From Peribacillus simplex NBRC 15720 = DSM 1321 (lineage in GTDB: Bacteria > Bacillota > Bacilli > Bacillales > DSM-1321): DNA of 64,000 bases. The notes beneath the pieces were generated by a model. It had not been told where the DNA came from, made no database searches, and saw only the letters and a list, made by a program, of their open reading frames with translations. The stretch covers positions 1,093,501 through 1,157,500 of the forward strand of contig NZ_CP017704.1 in assembly GCF_002243645.1 (NCBI RefSeq). The letters run 5' to 3'. This document shows, one piece after another, positions 56,152 to 64,000 of this stretch. Each line of letters starts with the position of its first letter. Positions within the stretch are counted from its first letter, which is position 1. A program made the translations under genes and the position numbers.

Positions 56152-56487
56152 ATGAAAAAGAAATTGGATTCACCAATTGTAGACGATACACAACCACACC
56201 AAATTAACGCACCAAGCTTTAAAGGAACCGGCATAAAACCACAGGCTCCATTCGTCAATGATTATGGAGTCGTCATTGGCGACAGTAAATATGCATCTGA
56301 AAACTCACCACTCGAAAATTGGAGCGAAGATACAGACCCGGAAATCATGGCTGGAGACGAATGGATACACCCCACCAATGATATAGGGTGGAATTCAACT
56401 GAAAACCGTGAACTGTTAGAGGCTAAAAAAGCGCCGCAGCCGCCTTTCATGCATCCCGATAAAGATGTTAGCACTGATACGGATTGA
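56152..56487 (+). CDS. DUF3905-like acidic protein
   Basis: A 111-residue acidic, Pro/Asp/Asn-rich protein with no membrane segment. Conserved-looking blocks are PHQINAPSFKGTGIKPQAPF and DEWIHPTNDIGWN. I recall these from a Bacillaceae DUF3905 family, often in spore formers, without a known function. AAGGGAG precedes the ATG. It is divergent from the SASP-like pair. Confidence 0.65.
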   Translation: MKKKLDSPIVDDTQPHQINAPSFKGTGIKPQAPFVNDYGVVIGDSKYASENSPLENWSEDTDPEIMAGDEWIHPTNDIGWNSTENRELLEAKKAPQPPFMHPDKDVSTDTD

Positions 56488-56531
56488 GTCGTTCCAGAAG
56501 GTCAAATGACAGTGAAATCTCATTAACCTAC

Positions 56532-56560
56532 AAGGGGTGCATCATATACCCCTTATTCTC
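56532..56560. terminator. terminator at the end of the acyl-CoA cluster
   Basis: Stem AAGGGGT/ACCCCTT with a 9-base loop, directly beside the stop of the quinone reductase gene and also downstream of the DUF3905-like gene. Confidence 0.65.
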
Positions 56561-57536
56561 ATTTAACCTGCAAAATCAACTTCCCTTTCGTTTGACGGGC
56601 GTTCATTTCCTCATGAACGGCTGCTGCCTTTTCAATTGGGTAGATGCCGCCGATAGTTAGCTTAAGCTCCCCAGACGCAACGTAAGAAAAAAGGTCTTCA
56701 ATGCTAGGCAACAGCAAATCTGGCTGTTTCATGATCTGTGGCAGGAAAAAACCTACGACGCATTGATTGCGCCTCATTAATTGCTGCGGGTTCATCGTAT
56801 AAGGCTTACGACTGGCATTACCAAAAACAACAAGACGTCCAAATGGAGCCAAACATTTCAATGTTTTATTGAAAATATCCCCTCCAGCCATTTCCAGCGC
56901 CACGTCTACTCCCTTCCCTCCCGTGACCTCACGGACTTTCATTTCCCATCCTTCTTTCGTGTAATCGATAAGTTCATCTGCCCCCATCTCTTTAGCGAGT
57001 TCCAACTTTTCCACTGTACTGGCGGTGGCTATCACTTTTCCAGCCCCGAAGATTTTGGCTAACTGTACAGCAATCGTTCCCACTCCACCTGCAGCAGCAT
57101 GAACCAATACCGTTTCCCCCTGTTGCATGCGTCCCATTGTCTTTAGAATATGATAGGCGCTTAGACCTTGAAGGGGCAGTGCAACAGCTTCATGGAACTG
57201 AATGGCATTAGGAAGCGGAATGGCCGAGAATTCATCAGATAGGGCATATTCTGAATATCCACCCGATTCAATTAAACTCACGACCCTTGTACCTGGCTTG
57301 ATTTTGGTCACCTTTCCACCAACTTCCACCACTACGCCAGCCACTTCCGCACCTGGAATGAACGGAAGCGGCGTAGGTACTACATATTGCCCTTCCCTTC
57401 TGGCCGTATCTGCATAATTGACGCCGACACAATCGATTTCAATCAGAACTTCATGCCCAGTTGGCACGGGTCTTTCCATTTCAGTCAATTTCAGTACTTC
57501 CGGTCCGCCGTATTCTTCAAAATGAATAGCTCTCAT
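56559..57536 (-). CDS. quinone oxidoreductase-type medium-chain dehydrogenase
   Basis: A 325-residue NADPH-dependent zinc-free MDR enzyme. The N-terminal catalytic half begins MRAIHFEEYGGPEVLKL; the cofactor site VLVHAAAGGVGTIAVQLAK (about 140) is of the quinone reductase type. It reduces quinones or enoyl groups of acyl thioesters. The frame extends to 57599, but GGGAGGG is six bases before the ATG at 57536. It is last in the minus-strand acyl-CoA cluster. Confidence 0.88.
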   Translation of the reverse strand: MRAIHFEEYGGPEVLKLTEMERPVPTGHEVLIEIDCVGVNYADTARREGQYVVPTPLPFIPGAEVAGVVVEVGGKVTKIKPGTRVVSLIESGGYSEYALSDEFSAIPLPNAIQFHEAVALPLQGLSAYHILKTMGRMQQGETVLVHAAAGGVGTIAVQLAKIFGAGKVIATASTVEKLELAKEMGADELIDYTKEGWEMKVREVTGGKGVDVALEMAGGDIFNKTLKCLAPFGRLVVFGNASRKPYTMNPQQLMRRNQCVVGFFLPQIMKQPDLLLPSIEDLFSYVASGELKLTIGGIYPIEKAAAVHEEMNARQTKGKLILQVK

Positions 57537-57552
57537 CTTTATCCCTCCCTTA

Positions 57553-58332
57553 TTAATTTCCTGTAAATTCCGGTTTTCTTTTCTCTTTGAATGCTGCAAC
57601 TCCCTCTAGATGATCTTCTGTGGAAGCCATCAAGGTTTGCGTGATACGTTCCTGTTCGAGTATTTCATCAAGTGTAGCCGTAAATGAATGGCTAACGAGC
57701 TTTTTCATCATCCCATATGCCTTTGTCGGTCCATTTGCCAGCTTTTCCGCAAGTTTCAATGATTCCTCTTCAAGTTGATTGAGTGGATATATACAATTAA
57801 TGACACCTAACTGGTATAAGCGTTCCGCAGAAATTGGCTCTGCTGAAAAGAAGAGCTGCTTTGCAAGGTGGGGCCCTACTAATTTAGGTAAAAAATACGA
57901 GCCCCCTCCGTCAGAGATCAGGCCTACCTGTGAAAAACTCATGGCAAATTGACTGTCATCGGAAGCCAAGATCATATCACAAGCGAGTGCCAAATTGAAT
58001 CCGGCCCCTGCCGCAAATCCATGGACAGCAGCGATTACGGGAACCTCAGAGGCATCCAGAGCCAATATGCATTCGTTCATTCTGCCAACATGATCATACA
58101 ATTGACCTGCAGACGCCTTCCCCATTGACTTAACGTCTCCTCCTGCAGTGAATGACCTTCCCGCCCCTTTGATGATGACTGCCCTTATATGTGGTGTTTG
58201 TTTTACATCCTTAATCGCTTTCGTTAAGCTTGCAATCATATCCGGACTAAATGCATTCAAACTTTCAGGACGATTCAAAGTCAGGATCATTACATTATCG
58301 ATTACTTCTGTCAATAAGTGTTCTTTTAACAT
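57553..58332 (-). CDS. enoyl-CoA hydratase/isomerase (PaaG-like crotonase)
   Basis: A 259-residue crotonase-fold enzyme. The oxyanion-hole motif is GFAAGAGFNLALACD (about 105-119). The catalytic region reads QVGLISDGGGSYFLPKLVG: Glu of hydratases is not at the first position and Asp is at the second, the pattern of PaaG-type isomerases. It probably moves or hydrates double bonds of acyl-CoA in the pathway encoded by this cluster. It lies 17 nt from the next gene. Confidence 0.88.
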   Translation of the reverse strand: MLKEHLLTEVIDNVMILTLNRPESLNAFSPDMIASLTKAIKDVKQTPHIRAVIIKGAGRSFTAGGDVKSMGKASAGQLYDHVGRMNECILALDASEVPVIAAVHGFAAGAGFNLALACDMILASDDSQFAMSFSQVGLISDGGGSYFLPKLVGPHLAKQLFFSAEPISAERLYQLGVINCIYPLNQLEEESLKLAEKLANGPTKAYGMMKKLVSHSFTATLDEILEQERITQTLMASTEDHLEGVAAFKEKRKPEFTGN

Positions 58333-58349
58333 TTACCCATCCCCTTTTT

Positions 58350-59129
58350 CTATTTGATCAACCAGCCGCCATCCACCAATAAATCCGTCCCAGTCATATA
58401 GGAAGCCTCCGGGGAAGCAGCAAAGGTAATGACATTACTTATTTCCTCCGCTTTCCCCACTCTTTCCAGTGCCGTGTTCCGTTGTATGGACTTTACGAAT
58501 TTTTCATTTCGCAATCCATCCTCCGTTAATGGCGTTTCAATGAATCCCGGCGATACGGAATTGACCCGAATGCCGACTGGAGCAAGTTCCAGTGCCAATG
58601 ATTTCGTTAAACTGATGACTCCGGCTTTAGCAGAGCTATAATGCGGGATGAATGCCCCTGCCTGGTGCCCTGACAGTGAAGCCACATTCACGATTGCCCG
58701 ATTGATGGAGCCTTCATTTCCACTACCCGCTCCTTCTTCCATCACTTTCCCCAAGTACTTGGAAACTAGAAAGACACTTTTCAAATTGACATGTTGAATC
58801 ATATCCCAATCAGCTGCAGACGTATCCAAGAGCTTCGAGGACTTTGATCCACCTGCGTTATTGATTAAAATATGAAGGTCACGATATTGTTCCTTCACAT
58901 ACATGGCCAGCTCTATTACATCTTCCTCGACGGTAACATCTGCAGGGAAAATGTCGGCCACTGGAATCGTGTGCCTCGCATTGATTTCTGCAGCTGCCTC
59001 CTCCAGCTTTCCTTTCGTCCGCCCTACCAATAACACTTTTGCCCCTTCGTCAGACAAGCGCATCGCTGTAGCTTTCCCAATACCAGAGCCTGCACCTGTC
59101 ACCACCACTATTGACTGTGAAAACCTCAT
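58350..59129 (-). CDS. SDR-family oxidoreductase
   Basis: A 259-residue classical SDR. Cofactor loop TGAGSGIGKATA, NNAGG, catalytic Ser in VASLSGH, YSSAK (Tyr-x-x-x-Lys) and PGFIETP are all present. In an acyl-CoA cluster it most likely acts on a 3-hydroxy- or 3-oxoacyl-CoA, or reduces a 2-enoyl-CoA. The ATG at 59129 follows AGGAG by eight bases. It is 20 nt from the next gene. Confidence 0.9.
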   Translation of the reverse strand: MRFSQSIVVVTGAGSGIGKATAMRLSDEGAKVLLVGRTKGKLEEAAAEINARHTIPVADIFPADVTVEEDVIELAMYVKEQYRDLHILINNAGGSKSSKLLDTSAADWDMIQHVNLKSVFLVSKYLGKVMEEGAGSGNEGSINRAIVNVASLSGHQAGAFIPHYSSAKAGVISLTKSLALELAPVGIRVNSVSPGFIETPLTEDGLRNEKFVKSIQRNTALERVGKAEEISNVITFAASPEASYMTGTDLLVDGGWLIK

Positions 59130-59157
59130 CCCCTTCACTCCTTATCTGGATTTTGAA

Positions 59158-59916
59158 CTACGTTTCCTGCCTTTTCAATTCAGCCTCGATCCTTCCATCC
59201 ACCAACTCTGGGACAAGATCCAACGAACCTTTTTGCGCCGCCAATTCCAAATCGGCGATCAAACTATGCTTGTCAAACAACTGTCCGACATATGATGATT
59301 TCAGGATATCAAAGGCATTTTCGCTATTCGTACGATAAAGCGCATTGGCAGCCTTTGCTGCATCGTTGAGTATGAACGAGCCTTGCGACCCAGCAATCAG
59401 GCAATCTATCAAATGACCTGCACCGTAAAAATCTTCCAGACTGAATTCACCTGAATTTCCCGAACAAACGATGATGATCGTTTCTGTTTTATGATGTTTT
59501 TTTATTTTTTCTGCAACAGACGGGTTATTCAACAAAGATGCGATATAAACCTTTTTGGCAGCTGCAGAATTTCTCAACGCAACCGTTCCATTAGTAGTAG
59601 AGAGTATTAATGTTTTGCCGCGTACCAACTTACTCAATAGCGTAGGACTCGGATACATTAAATCATCAACCGGCTTTGCTTTTAGTTCCCCTGCCACTAT
59701 GGAATCCCCATGGTCCAATTCCTGGCTTTTCACCAAGGCATCCACTGGATCCATGACCGGTATCACCTGGCGTGCTCCATCATGAAGTGCCGAAATAATC
59801 GTTGTGGTCGCTAATAACACATCCAGGATGACCGCAACTTTCTCCCCTTCTTGAAGCTTTTCCCCATCTATCTCTTCTTTTTTTAGTAGCAAATGAATGT
59901 TTTGTATATATTCCAT
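59158..59916 (-). CDS. ComB-like (2-phosphosulfolactate phosphatase family) protein
   Basis: A 252-residue protein of the ComB family: VAVILDVLLATTT near residue 30, STTNGT near 105 and CSGNSGEFSLEDFYGAG near 145. Known ComB enzymes dephosphorylate 2-phosphosulfolactate, in coenzyme M synthesis or sulfolactate formation. The usual Arg of DVxRAT is Leu here (codon TTA). Nothing else in the cluster concerns sulfonates, so the substrate may differ. It lies 4 nt after the kinase-like gene and 28 nt before the SDR gene. Confidence 0.82.
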   Translation of the reverse strand: MEYIQNIHLLLKKEEIDGEKLQEGEKVAVILDVLLATTTIISALHDGARQVIPVMDPVDALVKSQELDHGDSIVAGELKAKPVDDLMYPSPTLLSKLVRGKTLILSTTNGTVALRNSAAAKKVYIASLLNNPSVAEKIKKHHKTETIIIVCSGNSGEFSLEDFYGAGHLIDCLIAGSQGSFILNDAAKAANALYRTNSENAFDILKSSYVGQLFDKHSLIADLELAAQKGSLDLVPELVDGRIEAELKRQET

Positions 59917-59920
59917 TTTA

Positions 59921-60982
59921 TTAAACTTCCTTCGCAGCTACATTTGCAGCATGAGTGAGTAAGCTTTTAACCGTTTTTCCGAGATTGGAAAAACGGGGAT
60001 CATTAGTCTGGCCTTTTTTATATCGATAATAGATTTGCTGAAGGATGACAGCTAACTTAAAGTAACCAAAGGTTAAATAAAAATCGACGTTGGAAACATC
60101 CCTGCCACTTCTTGCTGCATAAGTCTCGATAAATTCCCTTCGTGTCAGGAAACCAGTTAAAGTCGTTACGGACGCTTGACCAACGCCGATTTTGATAAGT
60201 TCCGGGTCACCACTTTCCGTCCAGTAGCTTAAAGCCACTCCTAGATCGGCTAGCGGATCACCAACGGTGGACATTTCCCAATCAAATAAACCAACCATCT
60301 CTGTAAGGTCCTGGTTAAACATGGCATTATTGATCTTATAGTCATAATGGATAATTGAAGTCTGGCTATATTTCGGGATATTCTGTTGAAAATAATCGAT
60401 AAGCGGACGAATTTCCTTGATTTCATCTGTCTTTGCTCTCTCATAGCGGGATATCCATCCGCGTACTTGTCTTTCAATGAACCCTTCAGGTTTGGAAATT
60501 TCAACCAACCCCGTGTTCTCATAGGGAATCGAGTGAAGATCAGCAAGCCGATTGACCATGACATAAGAAAGCTGTCGGCACATTTCAACAGTAGGCTCGA
60601 TTCCCTTGGGAAATTCGGTATCTATTACAATTCCATGTTTCCTTTCCATTAGGAAAAAAGGGGCCCCCGCAATCGATTCATCATCCGAGAACAGAATAGG
60701 CTCGGGAGCTGCTTGAAAATACGGGTTGATTGAGGAAAGGATATGATGTTCACGCTTCATATCATGTGCCTTTGGAGCAACAGGGCCAAGCGGTGGCCTT
60801 CTGAGAACAGCCTCCCAATCACCAATTTTCAGTTGATAGGTCAAATTGGAATAGCCCGTTGAAAATTGTTGCAATTCTAACGGTTCATTTGGAAGGTCCA
60901 ATACATTTTTTCTTAGAAAACCTTCTAATGCACCAATATTCAGTTCCTCGCCGGGCCGAACAGGAATCGTATCGTCCACCAT
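59921..60982 (-). CDS. APH-fold phosphotransferase (ACAD10-like)
   Basis: A 353-residue aminoglycoside-phosphotransferase-like kinase fold. Visible are the Lys/Arg-containing VLRRPPLGPVAPKAHDMKRE block, the catalytic loop IIHYDYKINNAMF (usual HGDxxxxN written as HYDYKINN) and LFDWEMSTVGDPLADLG. Proteins with this sequence type are encoded with acyl-CoA dehydrogenases and are related to ACAD10, thought to phosphorylate 4-hydroxyacids or hydroxyacyl-CoA. It is 30 nt from the thioesterase gene. Start at ATG behind GGAGTGGAGG. Confidence 0.88.
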   Translation of the reverse strand: MVDDTIPVRPGEELNIGALEGFLRKNVLDLPNEPLELQQFSTGYSNLTYQLKIGDWEAVLRRPPLGPVAPKAHDMKREHHILSSINPYFQAAPEPILFSDDESIAGAPFFLMERKHGIVIDTEFPKGIEPTVEMCRQLSYVMVNRLADLHSIPYENTGLVEISKPEGFIERQVRGWISRYERAKTDEIKEIRPLIDYFQQNIPKYSQTSIIHYDYKINNAMFNQDLTEMVGLFDWEMSTVGDPLADLGVALSYWTESGDPELIKIGVGQASVTTLTGFLTRREFIETYAARSGRDVSNVDFYLTFGYFKLAVILQQIYYRYKKGQTNDPRFSNLGKTVKSLLTHAANVAAKEV

Positions 60983-61012
60983 GTTCCTCCACTCCTTTAG
61001 ACTTTTGTCATT

Positions 61013-61414
61013 CTAATTATGAACAAGATGTGTAATGAGCTTTTCTTTAATAAATTCAGGAATAGGTTCACTTTTTTGATTCAAAAAATTAAAACAGACT
61101 AAAACTGCACTTCCTTTAGCAATCACTTCCCCAGTTTGTGAACAGAGGATATCATGTACCATATCACAACTTTTCGTACCTACCATTGTCAAAGATGTAC
61201 GAATGGTCAAGAGTTGATTGAAATATCCCTGAGCAATAAAGTCGCATTTAGTGGAGGCTAACAAAAAATTCCAAGATTCAACATTCGTCGCTAGGCCTAA
61301 ATCTTCAAAAAATTTCATGCGTGCTTCTTCGAGGTATATGAAATAGCTTGTGTTATTGATATGGCCCAAAGCGTCCGTTTCGGAAAAACGGACTTTGACT
61401 TCCAATTCATGCAT
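61013..61414 (-). CDS. hotdog-fold acyl-CoA thioesterase
   Basis: A 133-residue 4-hydroxybenzoyl-CoA-thioesterase-type hotdog protein with the active-site motif VRFSETDALGHINNTSY (Asp near residue 13). Such enzymes release free acids from acyl-CoA. It is the third gene after the regulator, with AAGGAGG six bases before its ATG, and lies 15 nt from the crotonase gene. Confidence 0.88.
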   Translation of the reverse strand: MHELEVKVRFSETDALGHINNTSYFIYLEEARMKFFEDLGLATNVESWNFLLASTKCDFIAQGYFNQLLTIRTSLTMVGTKSCDMVHDILCSQTGEVIAKGSAVLVCFNFLNQKSEPIPEFIKEKLITHLVHN

Positions 61415-61429
61415 AAAACCCCTCCTTGA

Positions 61430-62209
61430 TTAACGATGTACAAAAGCAGGTTTACGTTTATCCAAGAAAGCGGAAACCCCTTCTTTAATATCTTCAGTTT
61501 GGAAGATCTCTTCAAAAAGATTCGTTTCAATCTCTAGACCTTGTTCAAGCGTTGCCTCACTTCCTTCATTAATCGCCTTCTTGATTCTCGAAAGTGCCTG
61601 AAGTGAGTGCCTTGTCATTCGTGAGGCCAAGATTTTCGCTTCCGATAAGCCGTAGCCCTGCTCAACGACTTTATTTACAAGCCCGATCTTTTCCGCTTCT
61701 ATGGCACCAAGCGGATCACCGGTAAATATAATCTCTTTTGCTTTTGCGTTTCCTACAAGTCTGGACAAACGCTGTGTACCGCCAGCTCCAGGAAATAAGC
61801 CTAATTTCACTTCTGGCAGACCAATTTGAACCTGTGTTTCAGCCACTCGCAAATCACAGGCCAGAGCCAGTTCGCATCCGCCGCCCAAAGTCAGGCCGTT
61901 TAATACAGCTATTGTAGGTTTAGGAAACTGGTCGATTTTGGTTAGGACTGCATGACTTTCCTTTACCATTTCTTTCATATTCGGGTTCCCCATCATGCCA
62001 GGGAATTCTTTTATATCAGCACCAGCCGCAAATGCGGTATTGCCTGCACCGGTTATGAGTACCGCAACAGTTTCAGTATCTTTTGAAAGTTCATCGAATG
62101 TTTCTCCCAATTCTCTGAATACTTGTTTACTGATTACGTTTAATGGAGGATTATCGATGGTTATGACCGCAAGCTTATTTTCCTTAACGACTCTAATTAA
62201 TTTTGTCAT
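61430..62209 (-). CDS. enoyl-CoA hydratase
   Basis: A 259-residue crotonase. The oxyanion motif is LGGGCELALACD and both hydratase acids are in place: Glu in GLPEVKLGL and Glu in KAKEIIFTG. It hydrates 2-enoyl-CoA to 3-hydroxyacyl-CoA in beta-oxidation. Its ATG overlaps the stop of the dehydrogenase gene (ATGA), so the two are translationally coupled. Confidence 0.92.
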   Translation of the reverse strand: MTKLIRVVKENKLAVITIDNPPLNVISKQVFRELGETFDELSKDTETVAVLITGAGNTAFAAGADIKEFPGMMGNPNMKEMVKESHAVLTKIDQFPKPTIAVLNGLTLGGGCELALACDLRVAETQVQIGLPEVKLGLFPGAGGTQRLSRLVGNAKAKEIIFTGDPLGAIEAEKIGLVNKVVEQGYGLSEAKILASRMTRHSLQALSRIKKAINEGSEATLEQGLEIETNLFEEIFQTEDIKEGVSAFLDKRKPAFVHR

Positions 62210-63093
62210 TGATTCTTCACTCCTTGATTTGGATAATCATACCAGCCTTTTCCTGTTTTCCTTCCTAAATGTCCTTTAGTCACCTTTTCTTCTATACAAG
62301 CATTTGGCTTGTCTTCTGGATTTCCAGTTTCATTGTATCGCTGCTGCATGACAAAGTATCCTACATCAATACCTGATAGATCCATCAGTTCAAAAGGTCC
62401 GATGGGATGGCCTAAAGCTTTCCTGCAAATTAAATCGATATCCTTATAGTCCACAATTCCTTCTTCATACAAATATAAGGCCTCACGCTGCAATGCTCCC
62501 AAAATTCGATTGGCTACGAATCCCGATATCTCTTTCCTCAACAAAACTCCTGTCCTATTCATTTTCTCTGTGACTTCCATCGCAAGCTTCGCTGTTTCCT
62601 CCGATGTTTGATCACTCATGACAACTTCAACACAATCCATTATTAGAGGCGGGAAAAAGAAATGCATATTAATGAACTTTTCCGGACGATTCGTCACACT
62701 CGCAATCAGGCTATTGACGATTGTTGAACTATTCGTGGCAAAAATGGTTTCTGCTGGGGCCATTTCTTCAAGTTTAGCGAAGACTTCCTGTTTCACATCA
62801 AGCTTTTCAACAACCGCTTCAATGATCAAATCAGCTCCACTGGCCGCTTTCTCAAGATCGGTGGTATATTGAAGACGGCTAAAAGCAGCCAATTTACGAT
62901 CTTCAGACAATTTTCCTTTTTGAACCCATTTAGTCAAAATGACGTCCAATTTTTCTTGGGCTGTATTCAACGCTTTTTCCTGAACATCCTGAAGAATCGT
63001 TTCGTAACCTCCAAGTGCAGCAAGCATCGCAATTTGATGCCCCATCTGCCCAGCCCCAATTACGGTTATTGATTGAATTTGCTTGTTGGTCAT
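62206..63093 (-). CDS. 3-hydroxyacyl-CoA dehydrogenase
   Basis: A 295-residue NAD-dependent dehydrogenase. The cofactor loop is TVIGAGQMGHQIA near residue 10, the substrate and catalytic block FATNSSTIVNS and the His in MHFFFPP near 143. It oxidises 3-hydroxyacyl-CoA to 3-oxoacyl-CoA and is the partner of the hydratase that follows. It begins the structural part of the cluster, 43 nt downstream of the TetR gene, with a palindrome between them. Confidence 0.93.
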   Translation of the reverse strand: MTNKQIQSITVIGAGQMGHQIAMLAALGGYETILQDVQEKALNTAQEKLDVILTKWVQKGKLSEDRKLAAFSRLQYTTDLEKAASGADLIIEAVVEKLDVKQEVFAKLEEMAPAETIFATNSSTIVNSLIASVTNRPEKFINMHFFFPPLIMDCVEVVMSDQTSEETAKLAMEVTEKMNRTGVLLRKEISGFVANRILGALQREALYLYEEGIVDYKDIDLICRKALGHPIGPFELMDLSGIDVGYFVMQQRYNETGNPEDKPNACIEEKVTKGHLGRKTGKGWYDYPNQGVKNQ

Positions 63094-63110
63094 GCCTTCT
63101 ATCTCCCTTC

Positions 63111-63126
63111 TACTAACTGGTTAGTA
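63111..63126. promoter_or_regulatory. TetR-type operator palindrome
   Basis: TACTAAC-TG-GTTAGTA: perfect 7-bp arms with a 2-bp centre, between the TetR gene and the 3-hydroxyacyl-CoA dehydrogenase gene. A second looser dyad GTAACC-T-GGTCAC lies next to it at 63128-63140. A -35-like TTGAAG (minus strand) overlaps the end of the TetR gene. Binding by the adjacent TetR is inferred. Confidence 0.6.
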
Positions 63127-63136
63127 TGTAACCTGG

Positions 63137-63700
63137 TCACGCTTCAATTCCCTGCAGAATCATCCCCATAAAAATGGCTGCAACTTCCTGTTCGGTTTTT
63201 TCACCTTCTGGGTCGAACCAATGATAGCTCCAATTGGCCACTCCCAAAATAGCAAACGAGATGATGGATGCATCGAGATTGGAACGTAGTTCTCCGCTCT
63301 CGATGCCACTAATCAGCACTTGCTCGATTTTATTACGGAATTCATCCCGCTTTGGAAGGATTTGTGCAAGTTTTTCGTCACTTAGATTTTTCATTTCACG
63401 GAAAAAGACCGTTGCGCTGGATTTTTTGGTCTTTATGCTTTTTAAAAGCATCAATACCATATCGAAAAGCTTATCCTTACAGCTTTTCCCAGGTTCCAAC
63501 ATGATTATTTCCTGCTCACTAAGCAACTCGTCTATATAAGCTAGATGAATATCCATAAGCAACTGCTCTTTGCTCGTAAAGTAATAATAAAACGTTCCCT
63601 TCGTCACCCCGACCGATTCGACGATATCAGAAATCGACGTTTCACTAAAGCCCTTCTTTTCAAATAAGCGTATGCTATGTTCTGTCATTTTTTCTTTCAT
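63137..63700 (-). CDS. TetR-family regulator of the acyl-CoA cluster
   Basis: A 187-residue TetR repressor with the N-terminal helix-turn-helix block GFSETSISDIVESVGVTKGT (about 18-37) followed by FYYYFTSKEQLL. The C-terminal ligand domain fits long acyl-CoA sensors of the FadR (Bacillus) type. It lies between the acyl-CoA ligase and the beta-oxidation genes, so acyl-CoA is the likely inducer. GAGGATG precedes the ATG. Confidence 0.9.
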   Translation of the reverse strand: MKEKMTEHSIRLFEKKGFSETSISDIVESVGVTKGTFYYYFTSKEQLLMDIHLAYIDELLSEQEIIMLEPGKSCKDKLFDMVLMLLKSIKTKKSSATVFFREMKNLSDEKLAQILPKRDEFRNKIEQVLISGIESGELRSNLDASIISFAILGVANWSYHWFDPEGEKTEQEVAAIFMGMILQGIEA

Positions 63701-63772
63701 GTATGCATCCTCGCAATCTGTTAAAATTTCAGCTGAATTGATATCATACGCTTTCGTACTATCAAAGCCCTC

Positions 63773-64000
63773 TTATTTCCTGGAAAGTTCTTCTCTTAAA
63801 GCTCGCCTTAAAATCTTTCCGACATTTGTTTTCGGTAACTCTTCACGAAATTCAACGAAATGCGGAACTTTATAGGCCGATAGGTTTGCACGGCAGTAAT
63901 CTATGATTTCCCGTTCATTTGCCGTTTTTTCATTTTTAAGTACAAGCACCGCTTTTACCGACTCCCCTCGGTAAGCATCTGGAACTCCGATGACAACCGC
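63773..64000 (-). CDS. acyl-CoA synthetase (AMP-forming), C-terminal end only
   Basis: The last 75 codons of an AMP-dependent synthetase; the rest lies beyond the right edge. The end has the mobile C-terminal domain features: [17 protein letters not shown] and [17 protein letters not shown], where the Lys of GKILRR is the adenylation Lys. By context it is a fatty-acid CoA ligase that feeds the cluster. It ends 73 nt before the TetR gene. Confidence 0.88.
   Translation of the reverse strand, partial: AVVIGVPDAYRGESVKAVLVLKNEKTANEREIIDYCRANLSAYKVPHFVEFREELPKTNVGKILRRALREELSRK

Overview
The window looks like chromosome from a spore-forming member of the Bacillaceae, probably near Peribacillus (the Bacillus simplex group). 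Evidence: AT-rich sequence, strong AGGAGG-type ribosome binding sites, many TTG/GTG starts, sporulation genes (a KinE-type and a KinD-type kinase, a Spo0E-type phosphatase, a YjcZ-type protein, a gamma-SASP-like protein), and a gene order that follows the ykr-ykv-yku-pdh part of the Bacillus subtilis chromosome, as I remember it, with insertions. The genus is an inference; no rRNA is present.

Layout. 1-9 kb: pyruvate dehydrogenase operon pdhABCD (minus strand) behind ykyA, then a YjcZ-type micro-gene, def and ykrA. 9-12.4 kb: a 23-residue cationic peptide ORF, rpoY-rnjA and ktrC. 12.4-18.6 kb: dapH-dapL, ccpC, a TauE/SafE permease broken by an in-frame stop, an MFS exporter, darB and a zinc-ribbon micro-gene. 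18.6-30.3 kb: ykuJ, an MBL-fold hydrolase, a glutaredoxin, ykuI, an SLC13 permease, ykuE, a fluoride channel pair, a Pro/Tyr-rich protein, ykyB, cheV and corA. 30.4-38.7 kb: patA, ykwC with an atypical SDR, ptsHI, a FetAB-type ABC transporter and a secreted nuclease. 38.7-45.4 kb: an interspersed palindromic repeat, an orphan sigma factor, ykvS, a lipoprotein, ykvI, pepF and mhqR. 45.5-56.5 kb: kinD, an Fsr-type exporter, a ZIP transporter, a Spo0E-family gene, kinE, ykrP, a B12/radical-SAM protein, a SASP-like pair and a DUF3905-like gene. 56.5-64 kb: a long minus-strand acyl-CoA catabolism cluster with its own TetR regulator, cut by the right edge.

How genes work together. DapH, PatA and DapL are the acetylase-branch enzymes that make meso-diaminopimelate for the wall and lysine. 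KtrC and DarB belong to families that bind c-di-AMP. KinD, KinE and the Spo0E-type phosphatase act on entry into sporulation. PtsH/PtsI, CcpC and the pdh genes link sugar uptake to the TCA cycle.

Most of the window is conserved core chromosome and I see no phage, CRISPR array, IS element, tRNA or rRNA. The most notable signals are in regulation and very small genes: a near-perfect SigH promoter with a perfect Spo0A box over its -10 upstream of kinE; a perfect CcpC box (ATAA-N7-TTAT) in front of ccpC; a hairpin between the Shine-Dalgarno and the start codon of the radical-SAM gene; the cationic peptide ORF upstream of rpoY-rnjA; and a ComB-like gene inside the acyl-CoA cluster.
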